This document shows positions 42,359-50,592 of a DNA stretch of 52,405 nt, piece by piece. The notes beneath the pieces were generated by a model. It was given only the letters and a program-made list of their open reading frames with translations. It was not told the DNA's origin and did no database searches. Position 1 is the stretch's first letter; each line of letters starts with the position of its first letter. The translations under genes were made by a program, and so were the position numbers. This DNA comes from a virus: positions 1 to 52,405 of IMG/VR virus record IMGVR_UViG_3300033153_004539, one strand, 5' to 3'.

Positions 42359-43399
42359 TTAAGTTTTCACTTTAATGCCGAATTCCGCAGCATTAACTTC
42401 GGATGGTGTCCAAGCTGTAGCTGTGGCAGGTGATTCTGTCCAAATCTTTTGCATTGCTCTATATGTATCTTGTGCTGAGTTAGCAAGGTCATGATCGTAA
42501 TCTGCTGCACTGATACGTGTTACAGGTACTATTGTTCTGTAATTAATACCTGTTGACCTTCTAGCGACAGTGTTAACACATACAGCATCAATAGTATTGA
42601 CAGAGGCATGTAAATCTTCAAAAGTGTACAAGTCTTTATTGTTTAAGGTACTAGTGCTAACATAAGATGTATCATCATCATATTCTACTTCATCAACCAT
42701 CTCATAATTAGCAGCACCACCTGATCTGGTCCACTGGCTACTGTTGCCTGCTCCATTAACCTTTAATGTGCTAATGTATCTTGGACCCATGAAATCATTC
42801 CATGTTGATCCTTCTGTATCATAAACAATTACATCATCAAAATACATTTGCTGACTTATATTAGCAGCAAGTTGAAAATTATCAAAATATGGACCACCAG
42901 AGTACGCTGTATCAGTTGTAGCTGGTACATTTATAACTTCATTACCATCTACCCTAACGATACAATCATCAGTAGCTATTGAGTCTTTTAAAGTAACTTT
43001 AACTTCAATATAATACCATTTACCATCAGTCATGATCCCTGGGACAGAACTACCTAATGTTGTGTAATTACCACTTACAAAAGATAAAGATCCATCATTA
43101 AAATTAAATTTTAACATCATTTGTATTGTGTCTTTTTGTAGCATTCTACAAAAATAGGTATTAATAACAGGAGAAGTAATAATATATGCCCAAAAAGCAA
43201 TATACGCTGTTTCTTCATAGAATGTATATTTTGGAAGAGCTATTCTATTATTACTGGTTAATTTAACACTTTGTCTACTATGTACACTACATACTACACT
43301 TTCTTCTAAAACTGGCGTCCCAAATGCTGTCATATCACTTTCACTTATATCATCAGCATTAAGAAAATAATCAAAGCCTGTAGCGTAAAGTATGCTCAT
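42359..43399 (-). CDS. LamG-like virion protein, paralogue 2
   Basis: A 346-residue paralogue. Shared blocks are YIAFWAYI, WYYIEVKVTLKDSIATDDCI, VRVDGNEVINVPATTDTAYS, YFDDVIVYDTEGSTWNDFMG and VDEVEYDDDTSYVSTSTLNN. It ends ATAWTPSEVNAAEFGIKVKT. It overlaps paralogue 3 by 4 bp and lies 10 bp from paralogue 1. The jelly-roll domain suggests glycan binding, but no ligand residues can be named. Confidence 0.7.
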   Translation of the reverse strand: MSILYATGFDYFLNADDISESDMTAFGTPVLEESVVCSVHSRQSVKLTSNNRIALPKYTFYEETAYIAFWAYIITSPVINTYFCRMLQKDTIQMMLKFNFNDGSLSFVSGNYTTLGSSVPGIMTDGKWYYIEVKVTLKDSIATDDCIVRVDGNEVINVPATTDTAYSGGPYFDNFQLAANISQQMYFDDVIVYDTEGSTWNDFMGPRYISTLKVNGAGNSSQWTRSGGAANYEMVDEVEYDDDTSYVSTSTLNNKDLYTFEDLHASVNTIDAVCVNTVARRSTGINYRTIVPVTRISAADYDHDLANSAQDTYRAMQKIWTESPATATAWTPSEVNAAEFGIKVKT

Positions 43400-44433
43400 A
43401 CTTCTATTTTCACTCCAAACTCAGCCGCATCAAATTCAGACTGTGTCCAAGCTACTGAGGTAGCTGGTGATTCATCCCAAATTTTATTTTCATACCAAGA
43501 CCATGTTGTATTCGTTTCAGTTATAGCTGGCCCGTCATAATTAGTAGAACCTATTCTTGCAAAATGTCTAAAATCTCTTTGATTTGCGAATGACGTACTT
43601 CTTGTTCTTGATTTTAAATTAACACCTAAAATAGTAACAGATGATTCACTTATATCTTCATATTCATAAGAGTCTCTTTCATCAACGATACCTGATTCAA
43701 CATATGTTGTATCATTATCTACGTTGCCTATATCATCAACCATTAAATAATTTGTACCACCTGATGTACTAAATTCACTATAATTACCTGACGCATTAGG
43801 TACTCGCATTTCAACAAAAGCTTCCCCTGCAAGGGAATCATTATACCCACTTTGATTATCCATCATTATGATATTATCATAATATAACCTAGTGTATGTG
43901 CCAGCGTGGTGAAATCTTACATAACGCAATGTTTCATCAGCAGAATCAGCAGTATCAGTTGTAGCAGCTAAATTAAGTACCTCATTACCATCTACTTTAA
44001 TAATACAATCATTAGTGCTTATAGAATTAGATATAGTCATTTCTATTTCTATATAATGCCATACATCCTCATCTATTTTAAAATCTGATGTACCTAATAT
44101 TGTCGAACCTCTTTTAAATTGTAATTGTCTCTTACCAGTTATAGTCCATGAAGATTGTAATACATTTGAAATATTATAAAATGATATAAGATCATTATTA
44201 ATATGTCTATAATCAAAATACACATGAAATTGAATAAATATTTTACTATTAGCTATAGCTGAACCTTTATCATATACACCATAATAAGTATCAGATGATG
44301 AAGCTATACCAGAATATGTTCCAGTTTTCACCTCTGTAACACTTGAAGTTATAGATGTTCCAGAATAAGTAGACCAAGTCCTATTACTAAATGCACCACC
44401 TATATCAAAACTTTGTGTGAAAAGCAAAGACAT
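43396..44433 (-). CDS. LamG-like virion protein, paralogue 3
   Basis: A 345-residue paralogue, first of the tandem trio after the portal gene. It has KIFIQFHVYFDYRHINND, WHYIEIEMTISNSISTNDCI, IKVDGNEVLNLAATTDTADS, YYDNIIMMDNQSGYNDSLAG and VDDIGNVDNDTTYVESGIVD. It ends SVAWTQSEFDAAEFGVKIEV. Paralogues 2 and 3 are closer to each other (NEV.N..ATTDTA) than to 1. Triplication of a surface protein suggests selection for receptor or glycan variety. Confidence 0.7.
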   Translation of the reverse strand: MSLLFTQSFDIGGAFSNRTWSTYSGTSITSSVTEVKTGTYSGIASSSDTYYGVYDKGSAIANSKIFIQFHVYFDYRHINNDLISFYNISNVLQSSWTITGKRQLQFKRGSTILGTSDFKIDEDVWHYIEIEMTISNSISTNDCIIKVDGNEVLNLAATTDTADSADETLRYVRFHHAGTYTRLYYDNIIMMDNQSGYNDSLAGEAFVEMRVPNASGNYSEFSTSGGTNYLMVDDIGNVDNDTTYVESGIVDERDSYEYEDISESSVTILGVNLKSRTRSTSFANQRDFRHFARIGSTNYDGPAITETNTTWSWYENKIWDESPATSVAWTQSEFDAAEFGVKIEV

Positions 44434-46254
44434 TTACTTACCCTCCCCACGGGAATCATCTTGTGGGACGATGCCTTTCATCTGACTATCATCTTTTTCA
44501 CTTCTTGAGGCATTGGATATTCCTCCGAGTTCCGGAGTGCCGCGAGCTTGAGATTGTGATTCCGCAATACGCTTAATTCGGTCAGCATGATCTGTTTTGG
44601 CTTTTTCAACTTCATCGTCTGGATACGTCTTTGCCTGGCTTGCTGAGTCAAGGCTAATTAATCCTTGTTCTATGTCTTTGGATAATGTGTCAGAGTCAGA
44701 AAATACAATTTTAGCAGCATCAATCTCTTTGTTAATTTCTTCTAATGTCTCATTAGATACATCTGAGCCTATGCTAAGCTCTACAGCTTTTTTAAGTGCT
44801 TCCTTCTTATAAGTTATTGAGGGAACTACTTCAGCAGTTTCTAAAAGCTTACTTGCCTCTTCTCTCTTATCCTTATCCGTTTTTATATGGTATTTCTTTG
44901 GGTAAACAATAGTGGGTAACTTGCCACTTTTATCTTTGTACCAAGTCCAATATTTAGCTATGCTTCTTTCACCATGCTCTAATTCAATACCAATATAGCT
45001 CAATCCTGCCTCTAGTGAGCGTTCGTCATACCCTTTACTCTCAGCTGAAGCCATTTTAGGCTGAATATTTGTTACTGCTAAGTTAATAAGTAGACGTATG
45101 TCTTTTTTGATATCTTCCTGTTTCTTCATTGAAGCCAGTAAAGGCTCAGGAGATGGATGTATAAAAACTGGATAATCGAGATCTTTTGGTACTCTCCGAC
45201 CGGAGACTACACCAAGTGTTATCTCTTTATTTTCACCTACAGCAGCCTGTTCAGCAGAACCAGGTCTGACTATAGACACACCGTCACTTTGTGTTGTATT
45301 ACCTGGTGTAGCTGTACGAGCCCAGACATTATCTACTCTTGGGTCATATTTTTCAGCATAAAAAGCATAATTACTCTTTAATGAATAAGCCACATCACTT
45401 GATGACATATTCATAAGAGCAATTTGGTAGTTTGAGACATCAGCTAACAAACTTTCTGTTATCTCAAACTGAACAAAAGGTATTGACGGTAGATTTAAGG
45501 TTATTATATCTATACCTAGCTCACCGAACCTATCTATAGGCTTTGACTCTTCATCAAAAAACTGAACTAAAGTTACACCGTCTTTAACCCACATTAAGCG
45601 GTACCGCTCAACATAAGCTGTAGGTAAGAAGCAATTTTCGTTAGTTTTATACGTGTGGTCCCTTAGTAAAAGGGCTTTAAACTCTGCACCATCTGCTGTT
45701 GTATCTGTGGCCCAGTTTAAAATGTCTTCAGCCGGGTAAGAGTATAAATATGGCCTAGCAAGTGACGCATCTTTAATTGTGGATCCACGTAGCATAGGCA
45801 TATCTACAAATACGCCTATTTTCTGCATAGCTAATAACTCAGGTAGGATTATACGTCCTACATAGCTATTCATAGTGCTACCAATAAGGTCTACACCACC
45901 ACTCTTACCTAAAATAGCCTCTTGGTAACTATCTACACCACCTAATCTTGTAACATCCGGTACACGTTGGAAAATAGAGTTTTTAATATCACTTAACCCT
46001 GCTTTAGCAAAAGCAGTAGAGTAAGTCATAGCCTTACGACTGGCAAAATCATCATCGCTTTCACGTTTGCTGAATTTTTCCAGATATTGATCAATAAAAT
46101 CGTCACCACTCTTTTTTACTGCCCGCCACTTGTACCAATTATCTACGTTAGCCTCATACTCAGGGTGGAGCATAGTGCTTATGTCATTATTACATGACTC
46201 TAACACTTGATCTACATCAAACGCACCTAAAGTGCGAAGTTCGTCTACTGCCAT
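44434..46254 (-). CDS. Portal protein (DUF4055-like)
   Basis: A 606-residue protein. HPEYEANVDNWYKWRAVKKS, then FIDQYLEKFSKRESDDDFAS, then YPAEDILNWATDT and VERYRLMWVKDG match phage portals of the DUF4055 type. These form the dodecameric ring through which DNA enters the head. A helical clip/stem-like region follows (DIKKDIRLLINLAVTNIQPK). The C-terminus is long, charged and disordered (KRIAESQSQARGTPELGGIS and beyond). It lies directly downstream of the large terminase. A GAGG Shine-Dalgarno precedes the ATG at 46254. Confidence 0.85.
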   Translation of the reverse strand: MAVDELRTLGAFDVDQVLESCNNDISTMLHPEYEANVDNWYKWRAVKKSGDDFIDQYLEKFSKRESDDDFASRKAMTYSTAFAKAGLSDIKNSIFQRVPDVTRLGGVDSYQEAILGKSGGVDLIGSTMNSYVGRIILPELLAMQKIGVFVDMPMLRGSTIKDASLARPYLYSYPAEDILNWATDTTADGAEFKALLLRDHTYKTNENCFLPTAYVERYRLMWVKDGVTLVQFFDEESKPIDRFGELGIDIITLNLPSIPFVQFEITESLLADVSNYQIALMNMSSSDVAYSLKSNYAFYAEKYDPRVDNVWARTATPGNTTQSDGVSIVRPGSAEQAAVGENKEITLGVVSGRRVPKDLDYPVFIHPSPEPLLASMKKQEDIKKDIRLLINLAVTNIQPKMASAESKGYDERSLEAGLSYIGIELEHGERSIAKYWTWYKDKSGKLPTIVYPKKYHIKTDKDKREEASKLLETAEVVPSITYKKEALKKAVELSIGSDVSNETLEEINKEIDAAKIVFSDSDTLSKDIEQGLISLDSASQAKTYPDDEVEKAKTDHADRIKRIAESQSQARGTPELGGISNASRSEKDDSQMKGIVPQDDSRGEGK

Positions 46255-46294
46255 GGCTCTACCTCAAAGTACACAACTTATTGTACTTAATTAT

Positions 46295-46334
46295 GCGTAC
46301 TGGACTCTTTCTTCTTTATACTGGACTCTGGATT
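46295..46334. repeat. TACTGGACTCTG motif copies between terminase and portal
   Basis: GCGTACTGGACTC (46295-46307) and TACTGGACTCTGGATT (46319-46334) are direct repeats. The second overlaps the terminase stop (46316-46318) and encodes its last residues (ETIQSPV). The copies lie in the 61-bp gap before the portal's Shine-Dalgarno. Confidence 0.7.
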
Positions 46335-47971
46335 GTTTCAGACTTGCCAACACTAACAGTAAGTGGTAATGCTATCTCAGAATAGGTACGGGCATGTGCT
46401 AAATGGTCGTTAGATGACCCTGCTTTCACGTACTTGCCTACTGGGTTACCGTCAGCGTCTTTTTCATACACTCTAACAGGGGATTTGATGTGTTCTTTAT
46501 ATTCCATACTTAAATCAACTGGTAGACTTATCATTTTATTTCTAAAACGACCTAACGACAAATCTAACCAACTTGTTCTGTCGACTGTTAAAGTTAATTC
46601 GTCCTCAGAGTGGATATTTATATTTTTACCTTGAATTCCACGACCATAAAAGCACATTCTTACTCTACCCCAGAACTTTTGGGCAAATTCATACGCTTTA
46701 CGCCTCTCAGGTTGTATGTCTATTACACACCCTTGCACCTGATAACGGTACATAAGGTCTTCAAGCTCTTCAAAAGTGGCAACTTTACCTTCAGCTATCA
46801 ATTGACACTTACTTTCAGTGTTTACATCAATAGCATTAGGATGTATATGCCACTTGTCTATTTCATAATGTAACCAAGTGCCAACATCCACACCCATTGT
46901 TACAAGACCACTGTCATTCTCGGCAAATTTACCATAACTACCGATACATTGATTAATATCTTTATCAGTTACTCGTGCCCCCTCTACTACATGGGGCAAA
47001 CCAAGCTTGGAATTGTAAAACTCTTGCTCGTCCGCTGGGTTGACCCTGGCTTTAAAGTATAATTCTATAAAAGTACCAGGTGAGACTGTGGGAGAATACA
47101 TCTGATTGATGTGAAAACCGCGAATATTGCGGCTTTTATGTGCGGGAACCCATTCTGCTGAAGCTAACCACTCATGTTTTGTCTCATGATCTAGTTTCAT
47201 GTTACATTTATGACATTTTATATATGATTTATGTATACTTATATCATTAATGTCTTCGCCAACAATTTCAAAGTTATCTGGGAACTTTAATTGTATTTGT
47301 CTTGAACAATGTGGGCAAGGGAAAAAGAACTCTTCTTGTGTACTTTGATTAAAAGTCTCATTAATACCCCAACCATCAACAGTTGGTGTACTTATCTCCC
47401 ATGTCTTCTTAATAACTTGCCCTGATTGACGTTCTCTGGCTAAGGGTACATTTTCTTGATTCATTTCATCTTTTTCATCAAGAATAAGTACACCAACCGG
47501 CACAGATTTTAAGCCAGCTCTACTTTTTGATCCACGAATATACAAATTCGTGTTACCTGCTCGCTTATGCCCTACATTTTTCACGTCGGAAAATAGTTTT
47601 TCCAAATGTGGTGACATATCGATAGCGGGATCAAAACGAGCAGCACTAAAATCACTAGCATCGGGGGTTTTTGCGGGTAGTACATAAAGGCAGTCCAGAC
47701 CATGTACGTCTATATAAAAGAATACTATATTTAGGACACACTCAGTGAAACCCATCTGAGCTGCTTTTTGTCCTACATTATAGTCTGTTGCCGAATCGTG
47801 CATCCCCCTTAACCAAGGATGATATTTAAATCTCCACGGTCCAGGAAAAGGTTGTCCCATTTTCCTGTAATTCTCTGCCCACTTACTTGGTTGTGTAATA
47901 GTTTTACGTATTAAGCCAGAGCTTAAACTCTCATTAAATAGTCGGATAAGTTCATGATTATAATCAATCAT
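46316..47971 (-). CDS. Terminase large subunit, GpA family
   Basis: A 551-residue packaging motor. The ATPase part has QKAAQMGFTECVLN in the Walker A position (the degenerate form usual in GpA-type proteins) and VGVLILDEKDEM as Walker B (about 160-171). A zinc module, CPHC...CHKC (about 218-256), is inserted before the nuclease. The nuclease has MGVDVGTW, CVIDIQPE, and NDHLAHARTYSEIAL near the end. It cuts concatemers and pumps DNA through the portal encoded next door. Lambda-like cos or headful packaging cannot be told apart from this sequence. Confidence 0.88.
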   Translation of the reverse strand: MIDYNHELIRLFNESLSSGLIRKTITQPSKWAENYRKMGQPFPGPWRFKYHPWLRGMHDSATDYNVGQKAAQMGFTECVLNIVFFYIDVHGLDCLYVLPAKTPDASDFSAARFDPAIDMSPHLEKLFSDVKNVGHKRAGNTNLYIRGSKSRAGLKSVPVGVLILDEKDEMNQENVPLARERQSGQVIKKTWEISTPTVDGWGINETFNQSTQEEFFFPCPHCSRQIQLKFPDNFEIVGEDINDISIHKSYIKCHKCNMKLDHETKHEWLASAEWVPAHKSRNIRGFHINQMYSPTVSPGTFIELYFKARVNPADEQEFYNSKLGLPHVVEGARVTDKDINQCIGSYGKFAENDSGLVTMGVDVGTWLHYEIDKWHIHPNAIDVNTESKCQLIAEGKVATFEELEDLMYRYQVQGCVIDIQPERRKAYEFAQKFWGRVRMCFYGRGIQGKNINIHSEDELTLTVDRTSWLDLSLGRFRNKMISLPVDLSMEYKEHIKSPVRVYEKDADGNPVGKYVKAGSSNDHLAHARTYSEIALPLTVSVGKSETIQSPV

Positions 47972-48318
47972 TATTCCTCATTTTCATCATATAACAATGA
48001 ATCTTTGGCTTTATCTGTATTCTTCATCACTGCCTCTTCATCATTCTTTGCCAAACCATTAATACCACCTAAAGCATAATAAAATGCTTTATGTCCATGC
48101 GTTGCATGTTTTGTTAAATCTTCCATAATACGTATTTGATGTTCTGTTGATTCTTTAAGTGCTTCAGCAAGTATTATTTGCGAATCAAACCATTTTTTTG
48201 CTGAATCTCCAGCTACAGAACAGATATTTTTCATCAATTTATAAATTACAAACAGGATCCCAACTGTCACTGCAATTGGGAAACCTACTGTAGCTATAAA
48301 GTGTTCAAGGTCTGCCAT
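47971..48318 (-). CDS. Single-span membrane protein, holin-like
   Basis: A 115-residue protein. One transmembrane segment, GFPIAVTVGILFVIYKLMKN (about 12-31), is followed by an amphipathic helical region (KKWFDSQIILAEALKESTEH) and an acidic tail. The 'GFPIA.....F..YK' pattern is typical of BhlA/UviB-type holin-like proteins. It lies between the terminase genes, where some phages keep a holin or spanin-like gene. It overlaps the terminase start by 1 bp. Confidence 0.6.
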   Translation of the reverse strand: MADLEHFIATVGFPIAVTVGILFVIYKLMKNICSVAGDSAKKWFDSQIILAEALKESTEHQIRIMEDLTKHATHGHKAFYYALGGINGLAKNDEEAVMKNTDKAKDSLLYDENEE

Positions 48319-48319
48319 T

Positions 48320-48871
48320 TTAATCTACTTTAACTTCAATCACAGCTGTAGCCTTGACCATTTCAACGCTAATAGCTTCAATCACATCTGGTTCACTGAC
48401 ATGCTCATTAATAATTTCAACATATCTTTGTGCAAGATACAAAATACTATTTTTATCTAATAATAACCCCATTCTATTTTCTAATTTGTCACAAGATACT
48501 ACTAACTTCTCAATTTTCATCACTAAATCAGAAATACGTTGTGAATAAAGTATTAACTCCATTGAGTCGCTACACGACTCTAACATAGTCTCTAATGTTA
48601 ATCTTAAAATACCTATTTCATCACGAAGTGACTTAATCCCTGGCGAATCTGCGAACTCTCCTACCCTGTTCTTCCATTTAGCTAACCTATAATTACGTAA
48701 CCGTTCAGTCTTTTGTGCTATTAAAGAACTATTAGCTCCATGTCGTGGGCAATAATTTGTACTTGCTACCTTACAGTATGGACACTGGGCATCTTTACCA
48801 GTGGCCTCACATCTTTCACTCGGGTGATGTATTTTTACGTCCCATCTTACAAAATTTGAGTCTACTATCAT
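48320..48871 (-). CDS. Candidate small terminase subunit
   Basis: A 183-residue protein. A Cys/His-rich N-terminus (CPYCKVASTNYCPRHGA, about 30-46) is followed by KWKNRVGEFADSPGIKSLRD and EIGILRLTLETML, then long helices to the end. The zinc-knuckle, 'L.dEI..LR..LE' pattern and position just upstream of the large terminase suggest a small terminase or DNA-recognition subunit, but the match is by context. No Shine-Dalgarno is seen before the ATG at 48871; a strong hairpin ends 17 bp upstream. Confidence 0.45.
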   Translation of the reverse strand: MIVDSNFVRWDVKIHHPSERCEATGKDAQCPYCKVASTNYCPRHGANSSLIAQKTERLRNYRLAKWKNRVGEFADSPGIKSLRDEIGILRLTLETMLESCSDSMELILYSQRISDLVMKIEKLVVSCDKLENRMGLLLDKNSILYLAQRYVEIINEHVSEPDVIEAISVEMVKATAVIEVKVD

Positions 48872-48887
48872 AATTTTTATTTAATTT

Positions 48888-48930
48888 CCTGGGTGCGGGT
48901 TCTCTCGTAAAGAGAAAAACCCGCCCCAGG
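48888..48930 (-). other. Long GC-rich hairpin in the leader of the packaging genes
   Basis: CCTGGGTGCGGGTTCTCTC (48888-48906) pairs with the complementary segment ending GCCCCAGG (48930), with small bulges and a TAAA-type loop. There is no U-tract on either strand. It sits between the lipoprotein-like gene and the candidate small terminase, so it could be an RNA leader, a processing site or a weak terminator. Confidence 0.55.
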
Positions 48931-48958
48931 CCCACCCAAGGAGATAAATTAACTTAAC

Positions 48959-49171
48959 TTAACGACAGCAACGTACTCTACGTACTCTGTGTACTCTGTT
49001 TACTCTGTATACACGGGTACTACGTACTCTGCGTACTGGCCTAATACGGATACTGCGTACTGGACTAACATAGGTGCTACTAACACAAGTAGTCTGTACG
49101 CACATATCACATGCTGCTGGTGGTGCTGGCGAGCTACAACTCAACACACAAAAAAGTATTAACGAACCCAT
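48959..49171 (-). CDS. Lipoprotein-like peptide with repeat-encoded Arg-Val tail
   Basis: Seventy residues. The N-terminus MGSLILFCVLSCSSPAPP is a short lipoprotein-type signal with a possible lipobox Cys (VLSC). A Cys-rich middle follows (CDMCVQTTC). The last 30 residues are a degenerate (R-V-x-R-V) series, RRVRSTRVYRVNRVHRVRR, encoded by tandem GTACTCTG/GTACTGG repeats. GGAGGG lies 7 bases before the ATG. It overlaps the cysteine-peptidase gene by 13 bp. A lysis (spanin) or entry-exclusion lipoprotein is possible, though spanins are normally longer. Confidence 0.5.
   Translation of the reverse strand: MGSLILFCVLSCSSPAPPAACDMCVQTTCVSSTYVSPVRSIRIRPVRRVRSTRVYRVNRVHRVRRVRCCR
48970..49072. repeat. 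Degenerate GTACTCTG / GTACTGGAC repeat array
   Basis: About ten degenerate units of 8-15 bp (ACGTACTCT, GTGTACTCTG, GCGTACTGGCC, GCGTACTGGACTA) fill the 3' half of the lipoprotein-like gene. The units match the dispersed motif and its 14-bp tandem form at 50685-50781. Confidence 0.75.
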
Positions 49172-50097
49172 CCTCTACCCTCCAAATATAGAAATACTTC
49201 ACGTTTATAACCAGCTAAAGAACCAACCACGTAGCGGTTCATCTGATTAGAATATTTACCTTGTACCCAAAAGCTACCATCTGGTTGATCGTTAACTTTT
49301 GGCCCACTGTTCCATAACCCCCATGAGTTTTGGATTAAAACTAATGGGCCGCTATATTTCTGCCGGCTTGCATCTCGATCATCGAAACCGACATGAGCCA
49401 TTGCATGGGACCAACCTTGCGGTGTCCTCATGCTGACTCCGTCAGCGTTCCGTGTCTTCTCAAAACTTAAGCCACTACAAGCTGACACTCCAAAGCCTGT
49501 AGCAATGGCATCTCTCTCCTCTTCGAGAGATTCTATCCTTAATACTCTTAACGCTTTATTTTCTGAAGCTATTTCGTTAACCCAGTTAGGCGTACCTGTT
49601 CGACCCCAATTGTGACCTATTGTACTGTTATAAACTGATAAATCCAGTTGACCGTATTCCTTACGGACTAAAAAACCACCAGCCCCACTATCGCTTACAT
49701 AACCTGCTAACCTATCGCATGATGCTCCCTGCCCACCGTGGCCTCTTGCACCATAAATATTTTCTGTAGCTAGACGACCCTCGTAAGAGGTCTCACCCAT
49801 TAAAGCGTCTATGCAATAATCTAACATACCACAGTTGCGGGTACTGTGACTTACACAGTCGCCTGTCGTTTGTGACTCACAAGATCCATAGGTTGGGTCG
49901 AGTTCTAAAGCCGCTAGGTAAGGTAGGGACAATCTACCTGCTCCGCTCCCGCGACTCTCCGGGTATGCTTCGTAAAATGTTGGCACTTCTAAGTTATAAC
50001 TTAAATCTGTGATAATACCTTTAAAAGTATTATCTTCATATAAAGTTTGTAAGTCTTCGGGACTGAGTGATACGCCTAAATAGTCTTCCCAACCCAT
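49159..50097 (-). CDS. Papain-like (C1-type) cysteine peptidase
   Basis: A 312-residue protein with the papain catalytic set: Gln76 and Cys81 in SQTTGDCVSHSTRN, His231 in WSHAMAHVGFDD, and Asn257 in IQNSWGLWNSG. The order and spacing of Q-C-H-N are those of family C1. No signal peptide or pro-region is clear, so it may act in the host cytoplasm or be carried in the particle. Prohead proteases of phages are usually other families, so this enzyme is unexpected. AAGGAG precedes the ATG, and the gene follows its own repeat-bracketed promoter region. Confidence 0.8.
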   Translation of the reverse strand: MGWEDYLGVSLSPEDLQTLYEDNTFKGIITDLSYNLEVPTFYEAYPESRGSGAGRLSLPYLAALELDPTYGSCESQTTGDCVSHSTRNCGMLDYCIDALMGETSYEGRLATENIYGARGHGGQGASCDRLAGYVSDSGAGGFLVRKEYGQLDLSVYNSTIGHNWGRTGTPNWVNEIASENKALRVLRIESLEEERDAIATGFGVSACSGLSFEKTRNADGVSMRTPQGWSHAMAHVGFDDRDASRQKYSGPLVLIQNSWGLWNSGPKVNDQPDGSFWVQGKYSNQMNRYVVGSLAGYKREVFLYLEGRGWVR

Positions 50098-50111
50098 GAT
50101 CTCTCCTTAAA

Positions 50112-50165
50112 ATTATTAATCCAGTAGGCAGGTTATAGTATTATACTGCATACTGGATTAATAAT
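50112..50165. promoter_or_regulatory. 20-bp inverted motif pair around a TATAAT box
   Basis: ATTATTAATCCAGTAGGCAG (50112-50131) and CTGCATACTGGATTAATAAT (50146-50165) are inverted repeats with 19 of 20 positions matching and a 14-base loop. On the minus strand the loop contains TATAAT followed by ACTATAACC, a good -10. The pair sits between the terminator at 50175-50201 and the AAGGAG of the peptidase gene. It can act as an operator in DNA or, if transcribed, a hairpin just upstream of the ribosome site. Confidence 0.7.
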
Positions 50166-50174
50166 AATATAAAG

Positions 50175-50201
50175 CCAGTGCCCAGGCAAGCTGGGCACTG
50201 G
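50175..50201 (-). terminator. Terminator-like hairpin after the RebB-like gene
   Basis: CCAGTGCCCAG (50175-50185) and CTGGGCACTGG (50191-50201) form a perfect 11-bp stem with a 5-base loop, 12 bp after the stop at 50213. On the minus strand it is followed by CTTTATATTATTATT, an imperfect U-rich run. It probably ends the RebB-like transcript. Confidence 0.7.
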
Positions 50202-50212
50202 AGTGGGGCAGA

Positions 50213-50557
50213 CTACGATGAGGGAGGAGTAGTCTGAGCGGCCTTAACGATCTCTTGGATGGCTGCTACACTCGCACCGAGGTTAGCCAATTGCTCGGCA
50301 ACACTGTTACCAGTGAACAGAGTCTGAAGTGACTTAGCCTCAGCTGGATCTACTTCATTCATCGCCTTAAGCGATGCAGCTAAAGCATTTTCAGCAAGCA
50401 CGTTAACACGGTTCTGATGGGAAATTGCATTTTCCAGCCCCATCGTGGTTAGCATAGCAGGGGTGTCGCCCAAAACTTTAAAGTTCGCACCTGCCACACT
50501 CTTAACGATTTCGTGGTCTACGCCCGTAGCTTGGGCTTCGACATCTTCCGCTGCCAT
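50213..50557 (-). CDS. RebB (R-body)-like protein
   Basis: A 114-residue protein. HEIVKSVAGANFKVLGDTPAM, then LENAISHQNRVNVLAENALA resemble the RebB family ('..D.vtq.NvkvlgeaPAmam....q..a.s.....NAv..QQ'), small proteins that polymerise into coiled R-bodies. Length is right for RebB (about 105-115). The Ala-rich rest (NSVAEQLANLGASVAAIQEI) is helical. No companion rebA/C/D gene is visible. It has its own unit, with repeats upstream, AAGGAG before the ATG and a hairpin after the stop. It could alternatively be an abundant small structural protein with chance similarity. Confidence 0.55.
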   Translation of the reverse strand: MAAEDVEAQATGVDHEIVKSVAGANFKVLGDTPAMLTTMGLENAISHQNRVNVLAENALAASLKAMNEVDPAEAKSLQTLFTGNSVAEQLANLGASVAAIQEIVKAAQTTPPSS

Positions 50558-50575
50558 AATAAAATCTCCTTGGGG

Positions 50576-50592
50576 TAATCCAGTAAGCAGTA
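50576..50592. repeat. TAATCCAGTAAGCAGTA motif just upstream of the RebB-like ribosome site
   Basis: This copy begins 10 bp before the AAGGAG of the RebB-like gene and is inverted relative to the array at 50685-50781. Its first 15 bases are the same as the copies inside the two Tat-like genes. Confidence 0.7.

Noticed and set aside
48970-49072. CRISPR-like array
   Set aside because: Units are only 8-15 bp, degenerate and without spacers; no cas genes are present.
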